Source: Doris montereyensis
Lineage: Eukaryota > Mollusca > Gastropoda > Nudibranchia > Dorididae
Length of the DNA stretch: 64,000 nt
Assembly (NCBI GenBank): GCA_037039925.1
Contig: JAXRKP010000678.1
Span: 51,001 to 115,000 of the forward strand
Direction: 5' to 3'
In this document: in pieces, positions 1-12,379 of the stretch
How the letters are laid out: every line of letters begins with the position of its first letter
Position numbering within the stretch: the first letter of the stretch is position 1
Translations under genes and position numbers: made by a program
Notes under the pieces: model-generated
Databases searched by the model: none
What the model saw: only the letters and a program-made list of their open reading frames with translations
What the model was told of the DNA's origin: nothing

Positions 1-81
1 CCTTTTGCTTATGGTTTGTTGGCGGATGATACTGGTGGGCCCTAATTCTTTTCTTTGACTCTCACATGTCATTCATCTTGT

Positions 82-310
82 TTTCTTCTTCTTCTTCTTC
101 TTCTTCTTCTTCTTCTTCTTCTTCTTCTTCTTCTTCTTCTTCTTCTTCTTCTTCTTCTTCTTCTTTCTTCTTCCTCTTCATCTTCTTCTTCTTCTTCTTC
201 TTCTTCTTCTTCTTCTTCTTCTTCTTCTTCTTCTTCTTCTTCTTCTTCTTCTTCTTCTTCTTCTTCTTCTTCTTTTTCTTCTTCTTTCTTCTTTTTCTTT
301 TTTTCTTCTT
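82..310. repeat. (TTC)n microsatellite
   Basis: Nearly pure TTC/CTT repeat of about 220 bp with a few T-rich interruptions near its right end. It lies in the intron upstream of the first visible acid phosphatase exon. The Ser-, Phe- and Leu-homopolymer open frames across it are artefacts of the repeat. The strand is entirely pyrimidine, so it could adopt triplex structure. Confidence 0.97.
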
Positions 311-326
311 TTCGTTTTTGATTTTT

Positions 327-327
327 G

Positions 328-372
<45 letters not shown>

Positions 373-373
373 T
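327..373. repeat. (ATT)n microsatellite
   Basis: About 15 units of ATT directly after the TTC repeat, still within the phosphatase intron. Confidence 0.95.
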
Positions 374-485
374 TAATTACTGCTCATATTGTAATTTGGA
401 TTGGTTTATATTATATTAATCTACATGATGGTCACATATGTAAGTGCATTGTTATGTGCGCATGTTTTTCTTATTTTTGATACAG

Positions 486-680
486 GGATTTCCCAGATTT
501 CTATTACTACTTTGAGCAACCATTACCAGGTGGCAAGACTTTAGGTTTCGTCATGACTGATACAATCTTGCTTTGCGGAAACACACATGATCATATCGCA
601 GATCAGCCAAAAGGTCCAGCAGACCAATACAAAGCCAACAAGCAATGGACATTTATTGAAGATTCATTGAAACATAGCAA
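486..680 (+). CDS. ACP5: ACP5-like exon a (first exon in window)
   Basis: Acceptor tacag ends at 485 and donor gtgagt begins at 681. Reading from 487 it encodes [14 protein letters not shown] and the conserved TDTILLCGN strand, ending with two bases of a split Lys codon. Confidence 0.88.
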
Positions 681-2466
681 GTGAGTACAAAGGGATTTTA
701 GGGGGTGTGGTAATGTGTGGGGAGAGGGATGGGTTGTATGCTCATTTGCATTTGTCTTGGGGTTTTTTGGTGCTGTTCTTCTTTTCTTTTTCTCTTCATT
801 TCTTAAGCATTGGGTACATCTTTTTATGCCAGGTCGTCAAAATTTTAGCTTTGTGTGTTGTTTTAACATGAAAGAAAATTTGTATTTAATGGTGAGCTGC
901 GTTTTAACAGTATGTGGGCTGTTGGTAGATGTTAATCGTAAATCATTTCACTCTTTCACATGTCTTTCATCATTGCTTATTATGATCATCGTAATAGCAA
1001 AGCATATGATAACCATAAAGCTCTTGATGTATACAGATGAGAAGTTTTTGAACAATTAGGACACAAATATTTTATTTTGCTTATGTCATCTTCTTACAAA
1101 TCATCATTGTGCTGACATGTTGACCGTAGTCAGATTTATGTCACAATGAAACTGATTTATTTTAACACTCCTCATTCTATGATCTATCATGATAGTAAAT
1201 GAGGAAAATATGTGCTATGGCATTCTTAAGTTATCATTGGCATTTCATTTTTGGCCCATGTCACTCACCGAGTCAGATCAGAAGAGTTTATTTCACTTTT
1301 CTCAAAACCACTGAAAATGACCTGGGTCAAAATGTAAGCACACTGATAAAATCCCTGCATCATTCAACTGATAACCCTGAGGTAACAATGGGCCAACTGA
1401 CAAACTCTCCATCTATTTTCTGTCATGTGTCATATTCCATCCCTACCAAAGCCCAGATTTTTAACAGGAGCAGGTGGCAAATTGAGAGAAATTAAACTCA
1501 GCAGTAGCAATGAGGACTTCAAAAATTAAATTAAGTATATTAAAAAAAAAATCAAAACTTTATTAATCACAGTCGAATTAAAAATCAAGTATGCTGGCAT
1601 TAATAGTAAAATATTAAATCAATCAGCTATTTTTTTAGAATATTTAGCGTTGTCTCATCAGTTGAAATAATTTTCCTCATACATGGAAGATGAGAAGATA
1701 ATCCATCATTGCCCATCTTCTTCCTTATCAGGGCCGACTTTTTGTTTGTAGCAGGACACTATCCAGTCTACTCTATCGCAGAGCATGGGCCAACAAATTG
1801 CTTGGTGAAGGGTTTATTGCCTTTACTAGAAAAATACAATGTCAATGGCTATCTTTCTGGACACGAACATAATTTACAGGTAATTGTAGGAAGATTTATG
1901 GTACTCAAGTTATCATAATCTTATTCATTTTTACCATTATCATTTTTATCTTCATTGTTACTCCAGTCAATACATTATCACCATTACCCTCATAAATATC
2001 ATCATTATCAGCTACAGCATCCTTATCAGACTAATGAAAATGTTTATTCCATGTTACTGTTACCCAGATTGTATCCATTTCATTTATTTTCTCTTCTCAT
2101 TCCTCTTGCTTGGATCTGAAGAGTGACTATGTGCATTGATGCCAACAGACATTGTTTTACGTTAGATTTGATAACTATTGATATTATTCTCCCCTTTTCT
2201 CTCCCTCCCTAGCATCTCCAACTGAACTCCACCACCACCAAAGGGAAAACCATCGACTTGTTTGTATCAGGAATGGCAAACTTTATTGATTGCAGCACAA
2301 AGCATGCAAATTCTGTTCCATCTGGCTCTACTCGTTTCCATTATGCTAATCCTCTTTCTTTGGGGGATTTCTTACTGTTGAGGCGGTGCCCAGCAATATG
2401 ACTTTCACCTTTTTGGATGCCTTTGGTGAAAGGCTTTACTCAACTGTTGTTTTCCCAAGGAAATAG
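486..2466 (+). CDS. ACP5: Tartrate-resistant (purple) acid phosphatase type 5-like, 3' exons (partial gene)
   Basis: Metallophosphoesterase with a binuclear metal centre that hydrolyses phosphomonoesters; family members are lysosomal or secreted. Three exons are visible: 486-680, 1732-1879 and 2213-2466, joined by introns with GT donors and AG acceptors; phases agree (2 nt carried over, then phase 0). Diagnostic pieces are [13 protein letters not shown] in the first exon, [20 protein letters not shown] (His metal ligand) and [10 protein letters not shown] (two His metal ligands) in the second, and [16 protein letters not shown] in the third. This resembles mammalian ACP5 over its C-terminal half. 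The N-terminal signal peptide and the first Asp/Asn metal ligands must lie upstream of the window. In the last exon a run of five G (2362-2366) is one base short: the literal frame stops early at TGA, while adding one base continues family-like sequence to the TAG at 2464-2466. ACP5 is assigned by resemblance only. Confidence 0.9.
1732..1879 (+). CDS. ACP5: ACP5-like exon b with metal-binding histidines
   Basis: Acceptor ttatcag ends at 1731 and donor gtaatt begins at 1880. It encodes the GHYPV and GHEHN motifs, whose His residues bind the dinuclear metal centre in purple acid phosphatases. This is the most conserved block in the visible part of the gene. Confidence 0.92.
2213..2466 (+). CDS. 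ACP5: ACP5-like terminal exon, one-base frameshift in a G run
   Basis: Acceptor ccctag ends at 2212. The reading is family-like up to NPLSLG; the frame then breaks at the G run 2362-2366, and the +1 frame continues with a C-terminal beta-sandwich-like segment ([20 protein letters not shown]) to TAG. Length is 254 bp where 255 is expected. Confidence 0.85.
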
Positions 2467-3739
2467 ATTTGACCAAGTGGGAGTATTTCTTGATTAAACA
2501 AAGCTTTCTTTTATATGTTTTTGTATAACAAAAGCCTTTTTTGGATTTGTTTCATGAACTGTTGGATAACATTAATCTGATTTTTCAAAATCTCGGTTGG
2601 AAAGTTTTGTGTCAGATGGAAAGTAGATGATTTGTTTCTTATTACTATTATGCCCAATGGGTATCTATATCTTCTCATGTTGTAAAAATTGCTTGGTTAT
2701 TTTTTAAAGATTTTCACCCCAAAACACAATCCCTGAAGACGACAGTGAGTTTCCTTCAGTTGAATATTTTTATTTGATATGTAATCTTTTTTACAGGATA
2801 CTAAGAAAAAACCACAACCAAAATTGGCACTTTTGTTCAAAATAGACTACCTAATTTGTAATTGTGACTATTTGTAGATTCTATAATTATAGTCATTTAT
2901 CTACCATTTTACTGATCAAGAATGTATCGCTGTAATCCCAATGCTTCTTTTTATTTTTGTCCTTAATTAGGGTTTCTGAGTTTTAGAGGTATGAATGATG
3001 TAATGTGTATAGATATAGTATAAAAAAAAATACGTCTATTACCAAGTCTTTAGTGTAACCATGACAACAGAAGAATGCTGTATCCTTATATTTCTTTATC
3101 GTTGCCATTCCATGAGAGTCATATTCAATGCTCTGTAGTGATATACATTTGTAGTTATTGAAACTGCTTTGTCATATTTACCTTCTCTTTCCTGCATTCT
3201 GTCTTGGAGAATATCAAAACTGTGCCTAGTTATAACTTTTCTAATTGGACTTAGACACAAATTATGTCTGAATATTTGTTCTCCTTTCCCCAGATGAATA
3301 GAATTGAAGTTCCTTGTATTTATCTAGTTGTCTCCCATAACCTTTAGTAGCAGGGGGTTGAACACTTCAGGCATAAAGGTTATTGTGTATTTAATCAATT
3401 GTCTCTGTTCTCATGCAATACAATCCATGTGATATTTTCAAAGAAGGTTTAAACATCTATCTTGGATTTCAAATTCCTGCATAAGCACTATATCAAATGT
3501 TTTTTTTGTAATGATAATGATAATACTACATTGTAGTATCAGTGATGGATGCTGCTGAAAGAATTTTCTTCCATTCTCTTTCATTCATCTGACTGTATCC
3601 ACTTTGTTCATGGATGATATTATTGCACCCAAGTGTAGATTTCTACCTTTTGCACTACATCTGTTGTCTTTCTTTCCCACTTTATCTGTATCTTTTAATG
3701 TACTAGTGTTGCATCCTTATCACTTCCATACTCTTTGTC
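2467..3739. other. Phosphatase 3' flank, no recognised gene
   Basis: A/T-rich, presumably 3' UTR then intergenic sequence. I see no coding similarity and no obvious AATAAA signal close to the stop codon. A pyrimidine-rich stretch leads into the next repeat. Confidence 0.6.
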
Positions 3740-4180
<441 letters not shown>

Positions 4181-4763
4181 CTCACCCCCTTCCTCCTTCC
4201 ATCCCTGTATCTCATTGGGTCCTATGTTCAGAAAAAATATTTGATTTACATCCTTGAAACATGTCTGCAGACTTGCCAAAAGCTTTCATATTTCCATCTT
4301 TTCAATATAAAATGTCCCTTTGAATATGTTATTATTTATAACGTTGATACTTTTACAGTTCAAGCATTTTCTCCTGTGTGAGAATGCAGATTTCGATTAC
4401 TCTTTTTTGTTTTTTTATCTTTAAAACCTGTTCTTATCAAATTTCTGTAAATTCTGCTTACAGTGTACTCTACATATATTGGCATTCCTTTCGTTCGGTG
4501 CTTGTATTTTTTACGTGAAACCATATTGTCTAAACAATGTAAAACGCAAGTTTGTTTGCTTTTGGTATAAACTAATGATGCATTTTTAAATTTTTAAATT
4601 TCTGGATGGGCTACAAAATGTAATTCAAAGGAGAAAATAACCATATGGGCTCATTTAAACTGAAAACGCCAAAGTGTGATATACTATGTAAATCATATCG
4701 TTGGTGAAATTATCTGAACACGTTACTCCATGATATATGGGATATGAGATTTGTCCTTTAAAG

Positions 4764-4946
4764 CAGTGCTACTCAAAGTGTGGTACGCATACCGGTGATG
4801 ATATGCAAGCCATTGTGCACCGGTACGTGAAGATCAAGAATCTGTGTGTTTTTTACTAAGAGTACTATGCTTGTGTGGCTCACCGGTCCATGGCACAGTG
4901 AAAAAAATAGTGTTTGGTCTGCCACATTGGATAGTTTGAGGTACTG
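4764..4946. mobile_element. Small non-autonomous hAT-like MITE (183 bp)
   Basis: Begins CAGTGCTACTCAAA and ends with the imperfect inverse TTTGAGGTACTG. The flanking 8-mers ctttaaag and ctgtaaat match at 6 of 8 positions, compatible with an old 8-bp target duplication. Interior copies of ACCGGT, no coding capacity. The CAG..CTG ends and 8-bp duplication point to the hAT superfamily. Confidence 0.55.
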
Positions 4947-5688
4947 CTGTAAATGATCAAACGCTTGCTTCTATTATGTCTTTATTAATATTGGAGGCTG
5001 TGAACTAATAGGAACACTCATTTTACGCACATGATCTAAAGGAAGATTTCCGTATTTCTTCCCGCCTAGAAACTCTAACCTTGTAAGTCAAGGAGCAGAC
5101 TTACTTTTTAGATCTTTCAAAAAGTTTGCCTATAGCCACATAAGTCGATTTTGTGCACAGGATTATTTTTTTCCCTTTGCTTCATTCTTAACTTAAGACT
5201 AAAGAAGTTATTAAATTGTAATCCAGAAAACGTTATATAGTGTTTTCAGCCCTATTCAATGATTCATTTAGTTTTTTGCATCTCCTGAAAAATTACGTCA
5301 TCCGGACATACATGTTAAGACAGTCTCACCAACGACAGGACGTATTCCTGTACTTACTTACTATGTGTTAAACCCATTACCCCTTCATTCTTATATAATT
5401 TTTTGTGCTTTTTGTGGTCAGGAAGTCGTACAACGATTTGAAGCCAAAATATTTTAGGAAGATCCAATATTCATATCATCTTGACAAACCAATAACCAAA
5501 ATTTGAAGTGTGTGTAAAAAAAGAATTCTACAGGGCAGCAGATATTTTACTTAATCAGAACATCATTTTATTTGGTTCTTAAAGTCACTGTACACCATTT
5601 TAGAATGTTAATTAATTTTACCATACTGAAATTCAAAACCATGCACTCATACAGTTATAACTCAGTAATTGAATTAGTTTTTTAATTA

Positions 5689-5689
<1 letters not shown>
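4947..5689. other. Intergenic, nothing recognised
   Basis: A/T-rich unique-looking sequence with no coding similarity, RNA gene or clear repeat that I can see. Confidence 0.5.
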
Positions 5690-5721
<32 letters not shown>

Positions 5722-5799
5722 ATTATTATTATTATCATATTACTGCTATTATTATTATTGTTGTTATTATTATTATTATTATTGTTGTTATTATTATTA
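5690..5799. repeat. (ATT)n microsatellite, target of a transposon insertion
   Basis: Imperfect ATT/GTT repeat. It stops at the left end of the 5800-6516 element and its ATT units resume for about 14 bp at 6517-6530. Confidence 0.93.
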
Positions 5800-6516
5800 C
5801 AGTAGTGACGGCCTAAATGCCCGATGCTTGGGAAGCAGAGAAAACGGGCATTTGGGTGAAAGTAGGTCAGGGCAACAATTTGGGAGGAGGGAAGATGATC
5901 ACCAAGGGAGTTCATCCGGTATGGTGCAGAAATTCAACATTTATGAAAAATTTAATGCGAGAAATAGGGACACCTGGAAACCATTTAGTTATTTAGCACT
6001 GAGGTGGTGGGTTGACCATCACTCACCACAAATACCCGAAGGCACCATGGGTACAGCTAATGCAAGACAAGAGAGCAATAAAACTGTTTACACCTTTTCC
6101 CTCGATCGCGATGCATGCCCAGTCTAGTAAAAAACCCCGACATCAAGAATGAGCCGTGGATGGAGTCTGAAAGACTAAGATTCTCATTGCCCACTGACAA
6201 ACCACAAAGGCTATGTTGTACAGTGGGTGGAGCTATGAAAGAAAACTGGTCATATTTTATTGCATTACAATGGAAAAGTAATAAAGAGTGGTTACAGTGC
6301 ATAACACATTTGACGGACATAAGCGATATTAGCAAATGGGATTACATGTATGATGAAATAGAAAAACATTTTTTTAATCAATTACAGACGTATTTTATGA
6401 TAATTTGGAGAAAATAATACCTGCAGTTGTTTTTGAGACTGGGCATTTAGACCAAAATCTTGGTTTCACTGATTTTGCGGGTATTATGGTGGCGGGCATT
6501 TAGGGGTTCACTACTG
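5800..6516. mobile_element. 717-bp DNA transposon with 8-bp target duplication, hAT-like
   Basis: Termini CAGTAGTGACGGCCTAAATG and the inverse of CAGTAGTGAACCCCTAAATG; the inverted repeats share CTAAATGCCCG further in. The 8-mer TATTATTA flanks both ends (5792-5799 and 6517-6524), although this is inside an ATT repeat, so it is weaker proof than usual. Two overlapping + frames occupy most of it: 5828-6127 (99 aa) and 6115-6417 (100 aa, ending YDEIEKHFFNQLQTYFMIIW). I recognise no transposase motif, so the protein content is unknown and the element may depend on another for transposition. The hAT assignment rests on the CAG ends and the duplication length. Confidence 0.7.
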
Positions 6517-6530
6517 TATTATTATTATAG

Positions 6531-9301
6531 GTGAGGAAGAAAACTGCATTCGTTTCCGACTTTCTATGCAACAGTGTATTGTAACTATGTTACATATTTG
6601 AAAATGTCTATGTTACATTAACTATTATGTATGTCTCTTATATATTTGTCAGCTTTAATTAAGGTTACCAAAATGGACCATGACAAAAAATTAACCTTAC
6701 TTAAGGATAATGATCATACTAAAATTTATAAATAAACCAATGAAAACTTAAAAGTCATATTAAATGCTTACTCCTTTAATAGTATCTTTGTTGTTTTTTT
6801 CTGTATAATTACAAAGCTCACTCCATCAATTTATTTTTTGTACAGATGTACAGCTATTGAAAACCTAACCCTCTCTTTGATTTTCCTTTCTCAAGAAAGC
6901 AGATGAAGTGACTGCCTTAACAAAGCCTCTGGGCGAAAGCTTTGATGCTTTTACTCTATCGACAGAGCATAAGAGCAAAGAAATTTATTATCATGAAAAA
7001 CAAGTACAAACTTTATTTAATAATGTAGCTGACCACTGTTTTTCCACCTTGTTTGTCAGGATTATGTTTGACAATTTATTCTGTGCTATCTGTATCAAAC
7101 ACTGAAGTTACATGTACATTGTAGGAAAGATTTTCTTTATCTACCTGAAGTTGATATTCAAAAAAACCTGTGCTTTCTACTATTCATATTCATTTATAAT
7201 CCAAGATTCTTTCAATTCTTTTTACTATTCTAGTTCATATTGCTATAATTGCTGTACACTTCCCAGATTGAATATGTACTTACAAATGTGCTGGCTGTTG
7301 CATTGAGGCTTTTTTGCCATATGTGTGTGTGTGTGTATATATACACACATATCAGATGAGTGAAACTACGATGTATTTGTTTGAAACATTTTATAAAAAT
7401 CCCATACATGACTGTTAAGGTACAAGGTATTGAAAACACCCACTCATAAATAAAATATTACAAACTTTTACCTATTCGATGCACACTTCAGTCAGTTTTC
7501 ATCGACTGAAAATATGCTTGATTGGCAAATAAACGCGGATTTGTGTGTTATGATATTTTGATTTTGAAGTGACCTTACAAGAACATTTGTTTTTAATTAA
7601 CTAACAATTTCATTTAACTGAACTGTTTACAGTCATTAAACATATGTTTGTCTAGATGCAGTTTGATTTTTTTTTTAAGTGGGACTCAATTGTTGAATTA
7701 CAGACGTTCAAACTTCGGAAAAGAATGTTCGCGCATATATTTTGGGATTGTAGTTGGGGGTAAGGGGATGGGTTCCAATATTTTTGTATTTATGAATTTT
7801 GAATTAAATAATGGGACTTACTTAAATGTTTTCTCTTTTGTTCAATGGAAAGTCTCCTCCTGCCATGTAAAAAATTTTTGTCCACAAAACTCGATTTGGA
7901 ATCCAAAAGAAGACATGTTTTCTTACAAGACTTTAAAATTTTATAGTAAAGTGAATCTTCATTTATTCCTACTTATAAGGTTTACGCATTGCAATCCAAA
8001 ACTTTTTGAGTATGAATTATAGTTTGTTACTAAAATGTTCATAAAATGTATGTTGGGGTCATTGTGGCATGTTTAAAAGAGACAAGAAAAAACATGACAG
8101 AAAGATTTCTTAACCATTACATGTAGTATATATACTCAAGTCCACCATGTGAAACAAAGCTTTAATTCTCTTTGATTGGTAAGCGTTTTATGATCTATTC
8201 CGGTGACTTCAATAGCCATTCCTCATAGTGACGATACCTTAACTACAGCTACAACACAGGAAAAATGATTGAAGACATAATCCATTCCACATTTTGATTA
8301 TCAGCGCTTTAAAAATTGTATGAAATAGACCATGTCCCAAGAGAGTCAATCTATATTGAGCAAAGGAGGAAAGATGTTCTTTATGCTCAGCATGCTAATA
8401 AAGCTTTGTTATCCCCTGAGGAAGGCAACAGCCAGGTCAATTACAAACCAGACAACAACGAAAGAAAAAGGGCAAAGTGGTTTATTTATTTGTGATGTAT
8501 TATTATATTTCTCTTTTGCAACATCAAGATTTGTGGTCCAAAAGGTCAACCTTCAGCCATGCATTTTCCCCATAGCTAGTCTAAAAATTTTAATAATTCA
8601 TGTGTGCCGTATATGTTTGATTAAACTTTTTTTTTTTTTTATAAAATGATCATGCTATACATTTATCTTTTATTTTTGAGATAACAACGATTTTTTAAAA
8701 TTAAATTTGATGCAATTTTCTTATGACAACTATATACCCTTAAAGTTGTACTTTTCTGGAATAACATTTATCCAATGAAGATATCATGATTTGCAAGTTA
8801 TGCTTTGATTGGACAAAATAAACCATTCTTAGTAAAAATGGGTCAAACAATCATTTTCTTGTTTTTCTACTGTTAATGGTTGTTTTTAGGCTTTGAAGGG
8901 CTAAATGACATTTTTTAATTTCCTTAATTATAATACCTTTTGTTTCCTGTGGCCCTGAAATCACCACTCCCCGTTCACATGATTTTATATATATACACAG
9001 TAATATCCCAAAGAATGTTACATTCATATTCAGCGGCTTCTTGGACATGGTATGGGATTTGATTTGTCAATATTTATGTCATCTGATTCTATGATGCAGA
9101 TCTGATATTTTGATATCAAATTTGATGCATTTAACTACAATAATGCTTTTGAAAATTTAGATCATGACACCACCCCAAACATTATCACTACTACCATATC
9201 CACTGTTAACAATTAATTTCTGGGTTGATTTGCTCTCTCATCTTTCTGGAACATACGGTTCCTCTGTCTCTTGAATCAACGTAAAAGAGGCTTCATCACT
9301 G
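6531..9301. other. Intergenic, no recognised gene
   Basis: A/T-rich sequence with short open frames (for example 7648-8022) that show no domain or codon signal I recognise. A short TG/TA stretch lies near 7322-7350. Confidence 0.5.
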
Positions 9302-11945
9302 CTTCTTTCTTTCTTTATCAGCTCCCATTCTACCTTCCGGTGTATGGGTTTTAGATGCCCGAAATGATCTTTCTCCAGGCTGCCCTATCCTGACATTTTC
9401 TGTTTCCTTCCGTTAAAGTTAAATTTCTTTGCGTTAATGCCTCTTTTATATCTTCTTCCCACTTTCTGCGAGGTCTGCCGTTTGGTCTTTTACCTTGAGT
9501 TTTAGCACTGTATACTGATTTAGCTATTCTATTGTCATTCATTCTGTTAACATGCCCAAACCATCTCAGTTGATTCATTTCTATCTTAGTTTTTATGCTA
9601 TCTGCTTTGGTTTGATCTCTTATTGTTGTGTTTCTGATGTATTCCTTACTGTCTAAGGTACAGGTTTCACTGCCATAGAGGAGAGTAGGACAATAAACTG
9701 TGTTGTATACTGCCATTTTGGTTTTTGTTGACAATTCTTGTTTACCTACAAATGCCTTTCCTAGATGGTTATATATTGCACTTGCCTTTTTGATTCTCTG
9801 GCTGATTTCTTCTCTTACTTTTCCCTCTGAGTTAATCATTACTCCTAGGTAATTGTAGTTTTGAACTTGTTCTAAATTCTCCTGGCCAATTTAAGATTTT
9901 TTGTTTTAGCTTCCTAGTTACTAGCATTGTTTTGGTTTTCTTTGCATTTACTCTCAATCCTCTTTATTTAATTCATTATTCATTATGTTGATATGTGACT
10001 TGAGGTCCCTTTCTGATTTTCCAAACAGAACTAAATCATCAGCAAATAAAAGCATTGATACATTTACTGGTTTGAGCTTCCACACACCTTCATTCATTTT
10101 CTTCATTTTTGAGGATGCCTTTGCGACTGAATCCATAAATATGATAAACAAAAGAGGACTTAGGATACAGCCCAGTCTTACTCCTAAATCTACATCAAAT
10201 TCTTCAGATACATTTCCAGCTACTCTCACTGCACATGTTGGTTTATTGTAAAAACTTTTAATTGCTTATATAAATTTTGCTCTATGTTGTGTTCTTTTAA
10301 GGAATGCCATAGTTCGTCCCTCCTCACAGTGTCAAGTCAATGTTTCTCTCAAGGAATTTTTCTATTATTTGTCTAATTGTAAATATGTGATCTTGTACAC
10401 TTCTTCTGGTCTAAATCCACTCTGGTGTTCTTCAATCTGATCCTCTACTCTTTTCCTTAGTCTCGTTTCCAGAAGCCTGGCATACACTTTTCCTGGTATG
10501 CTAAGGAGTGATATCCCTCTATAGTTTGAGCATTCCATAGTGGATCCTTTTTTGTGTATCGGTACTACCGTTCCCTTATTCCAGTCGACTGGCAGCTTCT
10601 GTTTGGACTTGCATGCTTGTTGACATATTGCATGTAGTAGTTTTTCTGCCTCTCTCCCTTGGTTTTTAATCATTTCTGTATAAACTTGATCTGCTCCTGG
10701 GGCTTTTCCTAATTTTACTTTTCTTATAGCTGTTTGAAGTTCTTCCATTGAGATATCTACATCTTCAGCTGTCTCATCTCCATCGATTACTTGTTACTCT
10801 TAATAATTGATCTGTACTCCTTGTTTCATTGTTCTGGATAAGAGGATTATGTAATTGTTGAAAATACTTTCTCCACGTTTCCATGATTTCGCTGTCTTCT
10901 TTCATTATTTCTTCTTTGGCGTTTTTAATTTGTCGTATTGGGGGTGCTTTAGTCTTTCTCATGCTCTTCATTGCTCCCCAGAACAGCTTTTGATTTCCTT
11001 GATAGCTTTTTTTGAAGTCTTTGTTCAAACTCTTCCCGCTGTTCCTGTTTAGCTTTCGTAACTTCCTCTTTGGCGATAGTTCTTTTACGCACGCAATCTA
11101 TCCTATCCTCTGGTCTCTTTGTTTGCAAGTATTTCTTCCTGGCATCCTTCTTTTCTTTGATCTTAGTCTTGACATTCTCATTCCACCATGCTGTTCTTTT
11201 CCTATCTCCTTTAATTTGATTCATACCACAGACCTCTTCAGTACAACTTTATATATTTGCCACTTTTCTTCTATTGTGCTTTCCCTCAGACCCATCTGCC
11301 TTTCACTGATAGATCTTTTTATCCTGGATTGGTATATCTGTTTTACTATTGGTTTATTTAGTTGTTCTATTTAATTTTTTTTAGCTTTCTTCTTTCCTTT
11401 CCTGTTTGTTTTTTTCAGTTAAAAATCTCATTTTTGCCATCACTAAGTGATGATCACTAAATATTTCAGCTCCTCTGTTTACTCTTGCATCCAATATACT
11501 GTAAAAAAAGGAGCTGCTAACTATTACGTAGTCTATCATTGACTTTTCACACCTGTCTGCATTTACTCTTGTCTATTTGTGGATATCTTTATGAGGAAAA
11601 AATGTGTTAGCTATTTTCATATTATTCTTTAGGCAACAATTTGTTAGTCTTTCTCCATTTGGAGAAGTTGTTTCTCTTTCTTTACCTGTTATTCCTCCCG
11701 TTGTTTCTACATTGTTGCCTACTCTAGCGTTTGAATCTCCTAAAACCATTAATTCCTATTTGGGTTTGAAATTCTCTGCAACTATTTGTAAATCATTTTC
11801 GAAGATATCGATTTCTTCTTTGGTGGCATCTTCGTTTAGTCCATAAGCTATTAATAATTTAATTTCTCTTCCTTTTGGTTTCATAGTTACCTCTAATAGC
11901 CGTGGTCCTATTTCTTTCCTTTTTTCACTTATTTTTCATCTGGCT
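9302..11945 (-). mobile_element. RTE-like non-LTR retrotransposon, 5'-truncated, copy A
   Basis: On the minus strand it reads from the middle of an AP-type endonuclease (11945-11400), through a linker (11224-10774), reverse transcriptase (10748-9954, including NYRGISLLSIPGKVYARLLE and the catalytic FADDLVLFGKSERD), to a C-terminal region ending RWFGHVNRMNDNRIAKSVYS, GKRPNGRPRRKWEED and WRKIISGI, then a (GAAA)n tail at 9302-9316. Frames are broken in many places, so it is a dead copy. The short simple-repeat tail and single AP-endonuclease plus RT polyprotein suggest the RTE group, but I cannot fix the clade. At least seven other pieces of this family lie in the window. Confidence 0.9.
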
Positions 11946-12020
11946 ATTCCTTGCTAATTCACCATGAGATCACCGCAATGGTGGGATGGGATAAATTTCA
12001 ATGAAACAAACAAACAAAGG
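11946..12020 (+). mobile_element. SINE 3' fragment with (AAAC)n tail
   Basis: Contains CACCATGAGATCACCGCAAT and ATTTCAATGAAACAAACAAA. The same 3' domain recurs at 52850-52998 and 53135-53255, each with AGATCAC followed by TTTCATTGAAAC or TTTCAATGAAAC. It directly abuts the truncated 5' end of LINE copy A. Confidence 0.55.
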
Positions 12021-12299
12021 TATGAAACTGACACAAGATGCAAAATGCTGTTTATATCCTTGTTCTTCTTTTTCCCATGCCATCGTCGGCTAAAATACCA
12101 ACACACACATGACAAATCCCCAACAACGCACAGTTCAACGTTGTCATAGAGACTACAACATACAATTGCATCAATGACACACCAACAACAAAATGCTCTA
12201 TACAACCACCCCAATAACTAAGATTTGCCGACAGAGAAATAGGATATTATAATAATTATATTATGTATATTTACATTGCTCATATTTTTACTATGTATG

Positions 12300-12375
12300 T
12301 ATAGTTATGCGCCTAGAGCTGTCGTAATATGGGGTGAACCCCATAGAAATTAATTATATTATTATTATGTATCTT
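12300..12375 (+). mobile_element. LINE/SINE 3'-end relic with ATT tail
   Basis: GCGCCTAGAGCTGTCGTAAT followed by a GGGGTGAACCCC hairpin and TTATTATTAT. This resembles the '...GCGC...ATAAAT(ATT)n' 3' termini of L2/SINE families common in invertebrates. Confidence 0.4.
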
Positions 12376-12379
12376 CATA

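Noticed and set aside
7648..8022. 124-codon plus-strand frame
   Set aside because: Biased Phe/Asn/Lys composition of A/T-rich DNA, no domain and no splice support.
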